A stretch of 64,000 bases of DNA, from NCBI GenBank assembly GCA_028571685.1, contig CM053143.1:137798829-137862828 (forward strand), in the 5' to 3' direction. Position 1 is the stretch's first letter. Each line of letters opens with the position of its first letter. The notes under the pieces were generated by a model, which was not told the origin of the DNA, did no database searches, and saw nothing but the letters and a program-made list of their open reading frames with translations. Shown here in pieces: positions 36,701-48,700 of the stretch. Source of the stretch: Heterohyrax brucei. Lineage: Eukaryota; Chordata; Mammalia; Hyracoidea; Procaviidae. The translations under genes were made by a program, and so were the position numbers.

Positions 36701-39700
36701 CAGGTAGAATGGCTAATAAATAACAGAAATGGAATTTGCACTGCTGTAGAAGTGTAGGCTGCCCAATTCTTTAGCATATGATTTTAACCACTAATTATAT
36801 TCCTCCCTGCAGTCTTCCAGCTCTTAGTTACTTCCAAAATGCATTCCTTAAGTAATCGATTGGCCATAGTAGTACTATTCTGAATGCTGTCCAAAAGCAG
36901 GTTTCGCCCCTGCTTGTCCATTTGTGCTGCTCCTTACCACACCCAACTGGCTGCTAACCACAGGGAGCCCTGCCCTACTTCGGCACTCCAATGCTTTGAA
37001 AAACCTGATCCTGGGGTGTGCAGTCAGCATCCAGGAAGGGTGGTACTCAGATTAGGTGCACCATGCAGAAATTCTTCCTCCTCCAGCTCCCATTGTTTGC
37101 AAGCAGCTGCAGGATTTTTTCACCTTAGCCGATAATGAGTAATATTCATCTAGGCTCACAGTGTTGGCATGAGATTGCAGACTTCGCTACAAACTGAGAA
37201 AAATAATCCCTGTTTTGTCACTGCTCTAGTTACTTAGTCATAGAATTTCATGAAATGCTAGTAAGCACTAAAAACTATGTATCTGAAGTACAGTGGAAAC
37301 CTTAACCAGGGCATCTGTACAGTACATAGTAGCATTTTATCTGGTCAAAAGTAAGGTTTATCTTTAGCTGCCAGGTTTCAGTCTAAAGAGAATTCAAAAG
37401 CTTCCCACAGAGTTTCAGTGGACTGCAGAAGATTCTGTTTTGGGTAGTTGGACTATCTTTGTGTTCCTGACATTCCATAGTTACATACTCCATGTAAATG
37501 TGAAAACAGAAGATGGTCCATGTATCTTTTCATTTCCCCTAGGCATCCAAAGCATTGGAGGAGCTTTGCTTTACGATCATGGGAATTCTACCAAAGCCTC
37601 AGGTAAGGTAAAACACTATTTTTTGCAGGCAAAGAATTGTTCGGTGATTCCTTGTAATTCCTCCTGGAAGAAAATGTGACCAATTTAGGGACAGGCTGAG
37701 AGGAAACTAGAAGAGGATATGTTGACTTTAAGTAACAAACAAATGCTGACAACTGAGAACTTACAGGCTTATTGGTGGATTTTATAGTCATCTAGTTGGG
37801 AAATCTGATGCTCCCTCAATTATAAAATGCATTCCACTTCTGATAGGGAATTTGAGATTATCCTGGCTTTATTTTCCTCCCTGACTCGTCCTGCAATTGG
37901 AGAACAGGTGCACCTTTCTAAGCTGCTAAGTATATCCGATCTGGTTCCAAGGGTAGAATATCTCACTGTGACAGAAGGACATAAGGAATGCAGACAGAAA
38001 CTGTATTGTCACTGTCAGTTTGAAAATGACATTCTTACTATGGTGTTTTGGTTTCTTAGTAAGACTATTTGACTCTTTGAAGAACTTTTTGTCCTGAAGT
38101 GAGGATGGATAGGAACTTGAAAAGTAGTATCATGTACCATTCCTCATTTTATATTGTGTCTTACAAAATGAGTTTATTTTAAAACTACCATATCAATGAG
38201 TAAGAGCCTCAAGTTTAGAATTACATTTGTCATTATCAAGTTTAATTTTAACTGATATCCATGGTGTATATGTTGATTTCCATGGCTTTCATATACAATA
38301 ATTCAAAGAAATTTAATAGTTTGACAGCATGAGTGTGTTCTGAAACTAAATATGTGTCCCAGTGTTTTCAAATGATGAAATTTCCTACCCAAAATTAATT
38401 GACTTTTTCCTTAATTAACGTAAAATGGAGGCATATTAACAAGGGTGCTTATCCATGATCTTGCCTTTGTATTAAAAGCAAATGAGAAAAAGATTGAATA
38501 ACAACAACAAAGGGAATAAGATCTTTTTAAAAGAGATTTTTGGAGGGAGAGAAGAATAAAGAAAAATTAATAGAAGAAACCAAAAATAACTCATAATCTT
38601 ATTTAGTTATGGCAGCTACTGACATTGAAATGATTCCTTCTAGTCTTTTTCTCTGACCCTCCCATCATGTGCTCTATCATTATCTCCCGTTTCACCACTG
38701 CTGAGCATTCAAGATGCTTCCAGTTTTTACTCTTAAGAATGACACAGTAACCATCTTTGTCCACATCTCTAATTATTCATAAGTAGTATTTAAGGAGCCT
38801 TGATGGTATAGTGGTTAAGAGCTCAGCTATTAACTAAAAAGTCCATAGCTGGACTCCACCACCTGGTCCTCAGAAACCCTATGAGGCAGTTCTACTCCGC
38901 TCTATACAGATACTGTGAGTTGGAATCACCTTGACCACAAAAGGTTTGTTTGGCTTATTTAATTAATTTCTCAAGTTATTTTTAGTGCAGCATATGTCTA
39001 ACCAATTCCAGTCTCATGTTTTGTATGATATATAGATGTCATATATAATATATATTTTAAAACTATATTACATGTGTCTCCTTTCAACAGGAACCAGATG
39101 AAAAAGATAATACCAAAAGGGTAAGGTAATTTTCACTAATATGTAAATAAAAATAATCAAGGAAACCATTAATTGTGTATAGTAAAGCTCTTTTTTTGTT
39201 TTTAAATAACAGTTCTTATTTCATTATTCAAAGACGCAGAAGTCAGGCAATTCAAATGTTGTGGTAAGTTGTAAAACTACTTTTGAGTAATCCTATTTTC
39301 TTTTTCTTTTTTTTTTTACAGTTTATCTGCTAGCACTAGATCAATATTCTTTTTTTTTTTTACTTAAATGTGTACATATGGTTGAACAAATGGAATTTAA
39401 AATTTATTATACACTATTCTATATCAATAACATGGACATTAAATTCGGTCACTCATTCAACAGTTATTTACTGAGTATCTGCTGTACACCAGGCACAGTT
39501 AAAAGTACTATAAATCCAGCAGTAAAAAAAAAAAAAAAAACCCTAGAAAATTTAAAAAGCAACCCTTACTCTCATGAAATTGTATCCTAGAGCAAAAAAA
39601 AAAAAAAAGAATAAATAAGTAAGACATATTTACAATATGTTTCATATGGTGATTCATATAAGGGATAGTTTTATCCAAAGGAATTTTAATAATTATTTTA

Positions 39701-42700
39701 AAAGATGATCATTAAAAAAAAAGTAATTAAATGTAACTAGAAAAGTTCTATTCCCAAGATAACCATGTTAGTGATTAGAGGTTTAATGTCGAATTTGTAC
39801 TTCAAGATTAGCCAGAACCCAAGAGCTAAAATTCATTTCACTTCTAAATTGAATGTTTTAGTGGTAGTTTTCTTTTTGTATATGTGGACTTAAAAAAAAA
39901 AAAAACCAACTAAACAACCTACTTTAGTGTTTCAATCTGAATAATTAGTAATCAGCTGATTATAATGTTCTTTTTAAGATTTTAAAATTTTATTTATTCT
40001 TTTAAACTCTGAATCAGAAAGAACTTGACTGCAATAGGCTTAGTTTTTTGGGATTCACTGTGGACCTTTTTGTTTTTGAGCCCTGGTGACCCAGCAATTA
40101 AGAGCTGTGACTGCTAACCAAAAAATTAGCAGTTTGAATCCACCAGCTACTCCTCAGAAACCTTATTAGGCAGTTCTACTCGGTCCTACAGGGTTGCTGT
40201 AGGTCAAATTTTGCTTCGCGGCAATGTATTTGGTTTTTCCTTTTCTTTTTTTGGTATCAACCAATTTAGGAACTGAGACTAGTGTATTTTAAACATGTGA
40301 GATCCATGGAAACATAACCTTGCACTTAACCTTGATTTTGAATGTTTATCACACTCTTATGGCGACCCTAGAGGCCAGGGTCGCTATCAGTCGCATCTGA
40401 CTCGACGGCACTTGGCATCACACTCTTAACGTATGAGGGATTGCCAGTTAAATTACACTAACATTGAACCACGTGCAAGCGAAGTCATTTGACAGAAAGC
40501 CATTAGACATAACTTAACCATTTGATAAGCAAATTTAATCCTACTGAGAAGGCTGACTTCAGGTCATGGCTTTGAATGAAACCTTCTCAGGTAGCTACAT
40601 ATCACAAAGGTGCTTTCATTTTCCTCAGCTTGGCATCTTTACATTTTGAAAAATAAAGTATCTTAGTTAATTTTTTCACCATTACACATTGTCATATTTT
40701 GTGTCCCCATTTATCCTGGCCCCTACATTTCAGTTTTATATATAATTTGTAATTTTAAAGGAGATGCACATACAGTATAACACCCAGGATAAATAGTTTC
40801 GTAAAAGAAAACTAATTCTCACAGGGTTGGTTTTATCTGTCCCAAATCATTTTAAGTCTAGAAGCAGAGAGCCTGCTTTTTGCTTCTGAAAGATGTAGCA
40901 CCCTGTTTTACTGTCCGAGAGCTGATGACCGAGTTAAGGCTCCTGGAAGAGGGCTTCTTCCACGTAATGACAAAGATTCTAACATGGAGAGAATTTTAAT
41001 CGCTCTCTTGGGCTTACTCCCAGGGGTTCTTTGACATATTCACAAAGTGCTTAGATGACATCTTTCTTTTTACGTGTGGAGCACATAAAATAGCAAACTG
41101 TCTTTCTGTCCAATGCTGAGACGCCACTGTGCTCTTCGTGTGTGTGTGTTCGTGTCTTCTCAGTCATCTGTCATTCATCCGTTGCTGCAGCTCGTTCCGC
41201 AACTGCATGAGAGAAGAACGAAGAGATTCAAGGTGGACGTACGTAATACAAACTGCATGCTTGCTTTGCTCCTCTGTGTGGGACAGCCCCTTCCGTTAGT
41301 TCCCAGTTGCTGTGATTTACCAAGTACTCTTCTATAGGATTAGTGCCCCACAAGCACCTAGGCCGCCTATGTAACAGCATCTATTTGCACTGATGTTTTC
41401 ACACTTAGAAAAAAGAGAACTGTTCCCCCTCCCCAAATTCTCTCTCTTTCTTCTCCAACTGTGGGTAGTGAGGAAAGCCCAGATTATACTTCCTTCTAAG
41501 GGTGATGACCCTCCCAGTGAGGAACCTATTTTTGTTTTAACAAAAGACCCTGTACTGTGTCATGAGATAGAATTAGGACAAATAAGGGGCAGCTGACTGC
41601 CTCTCTATATCCAGGTTAGCAAATAGCTAAGATGGCAAGCTTTCTGGTCAGCTGTTAAAATATCATCAAGAGGAAGACTCAGAGAGACTGGAAATTAAAG
41701 AACTTTATTGTCATTTAAAAAGAATTCTGACTCTTCTGATGTTGAAAATTTCTATTTTTTCAAATTATTTAGTTTAGTTTTTGCTGTTTTTCAGAATATG
41801 CACAGCTGAACATACAGCAACACATACCAATTCAACCAGTTCTATGCATACAATTCAGTGACATGAATGATATTCTTCAAGTTGTGCAACCATTCTTACC
41901 CCCCTTTTCTGACTTGTTAACGTCTCTGTTAACATAAACTCACCCTCCCCTAAGTATTGTGGCTAATCCTTCAAGTGACTGTTGTCAATTTGATTCCATA
42001 CAGAGGGATCTTAAAATAGCACAAGGCTCAAGGCAGACGTTTTGTTATTAGTTAAGCTAAACTGTTGCTGGTTTTAAGACTATAGGTGATATTTTTCATT
42101 TAAGGTTTAAAGACTATCTCAGGGCAATAGTTTCAGATTTTATACAGCTTTCCATGGCTCCAGAAACTCTAGAGTCCATAAGAGTTTGAAATTCTGTTCT
42201 GTGTTTTCCTCTCTTGATCAGGATTCTTCCATAGATTATGTGGTCAATATGTTCAATAATGGCAGCTAGGCAAGTTCTTCTGGTTTCATGGCAAAGGGGT
42301 TGTCTTAGTTACCTAGTGCTGCTGTAACAGAAATACCACAAGTAGATGGCTTTAACAAAGAGAAGTTTACTCTCACTCGGCCCAGTAGGCTACAAGTCCA
42401 AATTCAGGGCACCAGCTCCAGGGGAAGGCTTTCTTTCTCTGTCTGCTGTGGGAAAAGGTCATTGTGATACATCGGTCTTCCCCTTATCTGAGAGCATCAC
42501 ACTCTAGGAACCTGAGGTCCAAAGGAGACAATCTTCTCCTAGTGCTCTTTCTTAGTGGTATGAGGTTTTGATGTATCTTTGCTCACTTCTTTTATATCTC
42601 TAAAGACACTTTTAATCTTGTAGATCTCATCAATATAACTGTTGATAATCTATTTTATTGCATCGTAGTGATAGAATTTACAATACACAGGAAAATTCCA

Positions 42701-45700
42701 TCAAATGACAAAATGGTAGACAAAAATACAGTATTAGGAATCATGGCCCAGCCAAACAGATACACACATTTTGGGGGGCATATAATTCATTCAGTAACAA
42801 GGCTCTAAGTATTATTTGTAAGTAATGCCTTGCACTGTTGCGAACTATTACAGTTTTCAGTCTTATAGCATCTCATTTTACTTTCGAGAACTCTTACCAA
42901 GTAGATAATGCAAGTATTACTGTCTCCAGTTTGTAAAGAGAAAACAAGACTTAAAATAGTTAAAGAAGCTTCTCAATATCATACTGAACTAGTGAAATTA
43001 GAGACTACAACAGAATCTTCTGACTTTTAGTCTTTTTGTAGTTATTAGTTGTGGTCAAGTCACTTTTACCTCATGGTGACCCCATGTGTGTAGAGTATAA
43101 CTATTTCATAGGGTTTTCAAGGCTGTGACCTTTCAAAAGCAGATCATTAAGCATATATTTTGAGGTGCCTCTGAGTGGGTTTGAACTGCCAATATTTCAG
43201 CTAGTAGTCAAGTGCTTAGCTATTTGCAGCAGAGGACTCCCTGACCTATAACTCTTAGGCAAAAACAAAACAAAACTTTTTTTACAATGCCAGTCTTTTG
43301 ATAATCCAGTGTTTAATGCTATTACATAATTAAAAGTTGAATTCAGATACACAGTCTCCTAAATTTAAACACCATATGAATATCATTCTTCTTCTGAAAG
43401 CTACTGAAGTCTTTAAACAAATACTTCTTAAAATTCTTACACCTCAGGCAAATAAATTCCTCAAAACTTATTTTTATGGTCACTATTTCCTCCTTAAATT
43501 CTTCACATTCTCAAACTAAGTTTCCGTCAAGGAAGACAGTATCTGCCACCAACTTTGAGAAGAACTTATAAGAGCAGTTGTAACAGCCCCTTAAATATTT
43601 GGTTTTAAAAAACTCAGTTGTCATCAAACTTTCTAAAAGTAATTAGATGCTGTTTTGAATTGCCTGACATTTACTTTGTGAAGTGCTTCTTTGACTTATA
43701 AAAAGTCTAAGAATTCAGTTTAAAGATTCAGTGTCTTAAAACATACCAGCAAATTATCAGTTTTGACTCCATTACTTCAGCATCGTTATTTACGCAACCA
43801 AAGCTAAACATCCAGTTATGTAGCCAGGTGGCACTTTATTTGAATTTCCAACCTTGAGAGAGATCATGTATATTTGCAGACAAATAGCTGAAAACATGAA
43901 CTCTGACCTAATAGTACATTCTTTTGAAGAAGTGATCAATTCTAAAAGTATTTTGCAGCAAGCTAAGTTTACTAAGGAATTTATAACAGAAAAGTGTGTA
44001 AGAAGTGAATAGAAAAAACAAAATGACAGTTGTTGGAACTAAGTCACCTGATTCTGAGATATTTTCAATAGTGAAATATTTTGAGTTCTTGAAGAAAGTG
44101 AATTCCTGGATCTTAGAGCATTCAAACACTTTTCTTGAATTTTGTTTGCTAGACAACCTTGTCTCACATCCCTCGTATCTTTTTTACCTCCACTTTCTAA
44201 ATTCCTTTATGTATTGCTCTATTTCCAATGTGAAGACTTTAACCAGTTCTCATGGTTGGGCTTTGCATTTGAAAGTTGTACGTTTTCTGTACATTGAAAG
44301 TTATCTTTCATCTTCTTTCTATTTTCTCTTTAACGTGTGTGGAAACTTTTTTAATTAGGCATTTGTAAACACAGTTTCTGTGTATACATTTATACAGACT
44401 AATTTTTCAATCTTTTAAGTAACTTAGGGGATTATAGTAAAGGTGGAATTAGGAACAAATATTTAGAATTTAAGATACTTTTAGCGTTTTACTAGATCTC
44501 AGAACATTTTTTAGAATTTAAAAATATGGTTCTATTTATTAATAGAATAACTAAGTAAACATCTTGACTAATACACTTCATAGTGATTGCCATCCTGAGG
44601 ATACTTTCATGGTAAGTAATTGTTAATGAAAACAGGAAGCTACAAGAGCCAATTTTATGGAAATTGTGAAATGTTATTTTATTTTTAATATTTTATTGTG
44701 CTCTGAGTGAAAGTTTAGAATCTGAGTCAATTTGCCATATAAAACTCCGTGTATATAACCCTGTGCAACTCTAGCAGCTCTCCCAATGCTGTGACAACAT
44801 ATTCCTCCTTTTCACCCTGTACTTCCCATGTTCCTTTAACAAATTCCTGTCCTCTCCTTTCACCCTTCCATCTCACATTTAGAGAGGAGCTGCTCCAGAG
44901 CCTCATAGACATATTTAAGCCGAAAAGTACACACTTTACCAGCATCACTCTAAGTCTTATAGCCCAGTGGCCTTCAGTACTGGTTTCAGCTCTGGGCCAG
45001 CAGTGAGCTAGGGGCCATGTTCTCAGGGGACCCTCCAGGATGTCCGACCATCAAGTCTGGTCTTTTAAGACAAGATCTGTGCTCCCATCTTTCTATGGCT
45101 ACCAGAGATGCTATGTTAGGTTCCTTGTCAGGGCAGTCATTGGTGGTGGCCAGATACCATCTAGTTCTTCTGGTCTCATGCTGAAGTAGTCTCCTGATCA
45201 TTTGCCCCCTTCTGTCTCCTGAGCTCATATTTTCCTCATGTCTGTGTTGTCCTTCGTTCTCCTCTGTTCTAAGTAGATTGGAAACAGTTGATTCCTTAGA
45301 TGACAGCTTGCTAGATCTGAAGACTCCAGGTGCTACTGACTAAAATGGGATGCAGAACATTTTCTTAAAAAAGACAATGAAAAGCTAAGTTATGCTGATT
45401 GACCTAGCTGTCCCCTGTTGTTGGGCAGAGTCTTCTGTATACATCTGTCAGGTTGAGTTGGTTGATTGTGGCATTTGGATCATGTGTGTCTGTATTGAGC
45501 TTCTTTCTGGATGTCCTATTTATCACCAAAAGGGGTTAAAGGTGTTAAAGTCTCCTACTATTATTGTGGAGCTGTCTATCCTCCTTTTCAATGCTGTTAG
45601 AGTTTGTTTGATGTATTTAGAAACTCTGCTATTGGGTGCATAAATACAGAATACGGTTATGTCCTGATGTATTGACCCTTTAAGCAATATATAGTGACCT

Positions 45701-48700
45701 TCTTTGTCTACTGTGGAGGATTTTACTTCAAAGTTGATTTTATCTCAAATTAGTATTTCCATTCCTGCTCTTTTTAAGTGTTGTTAGCTTGGTATACATT
45801 TTTCCATCCTTTGACTTTCAGTTTGTTTGTATCATTACGCTAAGGTGTGTCTCTTATAATCAGCATATAGACATAGCATGCTTTTCTATCCATTCTACTA
45901 CTCGTCGTCTCTTTATTGGTGCATTTAACCCATTTACATTCAGTGTAATTACTGATAGGTGTGAATATAGTGCTGTCATTTTGATGTGTTGAAAGTCTCT
46001 TTATTCTACTTAATTTTCTGTGGTAAGTTGTTTTTCTTTGTGGGTTTTATTTTCATTCTTTTCATTGTGATTGGTTTATATCTACTAGATATCTTGATTT
46101 CGTTTCTTGTTTTGATGTACAGAATTGTTAGTTTCTTTTGCAGTTGCCTTGATATTTACCCCTAGTTTCTAAATTTGAACCAACCTTTAAATTCTATAAA
46201 TCATCTTGGCTTCCTCTCCATCTTAAAGATCTATGAATATATTAATTTGTCCCTCTTTTGGTATAATGTTGTCATTACTTACATACTGAGATTTCTGTTT
46301 CCTTATTTGTGGTGTTTTAGCTTTGATTTATTTTTGTAGATTTCTTATTCATGTTGATATCTATATACTGTGCTCTGCATTGTATCTTGTAGTGTATATC
46401 TGATGTTATTGATTTTCTAACTGAAGAATTTCCTATAGTGTGTCTTGTAATTTTGGTTTGATTTTTGAAAATTCTGTAAATTTTTGTTTTTCTGGGAATG
46501 TCCTAATTTCACCGTCATATTTAAGAGACAAGTTTGCAAGATATATAATTCTTGGTTGGCACTTTTTTTTTCCTTCAGGGCTTTGTATGTGTCATCCCAT
46601 TGCCTTCTTGCCAGTATAGTTGCCACTGGGTAATTTGAGTTCAGTCTCAGTGATTCTCTTTTGTATGTTATCTTTTGTTTAAGCCTAGCTGCCTTGAAAA
46701 GCATCTCCTTATCTTTGGTTTTGGTAAGTTTGATAATATGTCTTGGTGTCTTTCTTTTAGGATCTACCTTGTGTGGAGTTTGAGGAACATCTTGAATAGA
46801 TATCTTCTCATATTTTATGATGTCAGGGACATTTTCTGCAAATATGTCTTCAACAATTCTCTCTGTACCATTCTGGTACCACAGTTATTCATAAATTATT
46901 CCTCTTAATAGAATCTCACATAACTCTTAGTGATTCTTAATTTTTTCAATTCCTTTACCTAATTTTTCCTCATATGTACTGATGTAAGTTGCTTAATTTT
47001 CAGTCTCACTAATTTTGCATTCCATTGCCTCAGTCCTGCTCCTTTGACTTTCTATTGAGTTGTCTGGTTCTGTAATTCTATTGTTAACCTGCTGAATTTT
47101 AGATCATTGTTGCTGAAGTATTTCTTGCAGCCTGTTTAATTTTTCATTATGTGATGCTGCACTTTGCCCAGTCTCCTTCCTGATATCTTGCAGAGCTCTA
47201 AACACTAACCTTTTGTATTATACCTACAGTAATTACAGGAAGTCTTCTTCAAATGGAAAATTTTTAATTATTTAATTATTTCTTTTGGGAGTTTTCTGAG
47301 GCCATGGTAGTCTGCTTCTTTAAATAATTATAAACTGATTGTTTTCTCTGAGCTATCAAAAAGCTATTGTAATTTGTTTGACTATTGTGTTCTAATTTAT
47401 ATATAAATTGAATCTTGAAGACAAACAGTGTTGCATTCATCATCAAAGATCTGTGCTGAAGCACAATGCTGCGAATGATAGGATAATATCCACAGGCCTA
47501 CAAGGAAGACCAGTTAATATGACTATTATCAAATTTATACACCAATCACTAAAGCCAAAGATGAAGAGGTGCAGTCTGAAATTGATGGAACATGCAATCA
47601 GGATGTATTGAAAATTACTGGTCACTGGAATGCAAAAATTGGAAACAAAGAAGAAAGATCGGTAGTTGGAAAATACAGCTTTGGTGACAGAAATAATGCT
47701 AGAGATTGCATGATAGAATTTTGCAAGACTAACGACTACTTCATTGCAAATACCTTTTTTAACTAACACAAATGACAACGGTTTACATGGACCTCACTAG
47801 ATGGAATCACAGGAACCAAACTGACTATATCTGTGGAGAAAGACAGTGGAAAAGCTGTACATCAGCAATCAGAACAAGACCAGGTGCTGACTGTGGCACA
47901 GATCATCAACTACTTGTATGCAAATTTAAATCAAAACTGAAGAAAATTAGAACAAGTCCATGAGAGCCAAAGCATGACTTTGAGTATATCCTTCCTGAGT
48001 TTAAAGACCATCTCAATAACAGATCTGATGTGTTTATCACTAATGACTGAAGACCAGATGAATTGTTAAATGACATCAAAGACATCATTGATGAAGAGAG
48101 CAAGAGGTTATTGAAAAGATAGGAAAGAAAGGAAAGACAAAATTGGATGTCAGAAGAGACTCTGAAACTTGCTTTCAAATGTTGAGCAGCTAAAGCAAAA
48201 GGCAGGAATGACAAAGTAAAAGGCCCTAAACAGAAGATTTCAAAGAGAAGCTTGAGAAGACAAAAAAAAAAGTATCATAATGACTTGTGCAAAGAGCTGG
48301 AAACAGAAAACCAGAAGGAAAGAACATGTTCTGCATTTCTCAAGCTAAAAGACCTGAAGAAAAATTTCAAGCCTTGAGTTGCAATAGTGAAGGATTCTAC
48401 AGAGAAACTATTAAACGACTCAGGGAGCATCAAAGAAAGGTGGAAGGAATACACAGAGTCATTATACCAGAAAGAACTAGTCAGTGTTCAGCCATTTGAA
48501 GCGGTAGCACATGATCAGGAACCAATGGTACTGAAGAAAGAAGTCAAAGTTATATTGAAGGCATTGGCAAAAAACAAGGCTCCAGGAATTGATGGAATGT
48601 CAACTGAGATATTTCAACAAACAGATGTAGTGCTGGAAGTGCTCACTTGTCTATGCCAAGAAATTTGGAGGACAGCTACCTGGCCGACTGACTGGAAGAG

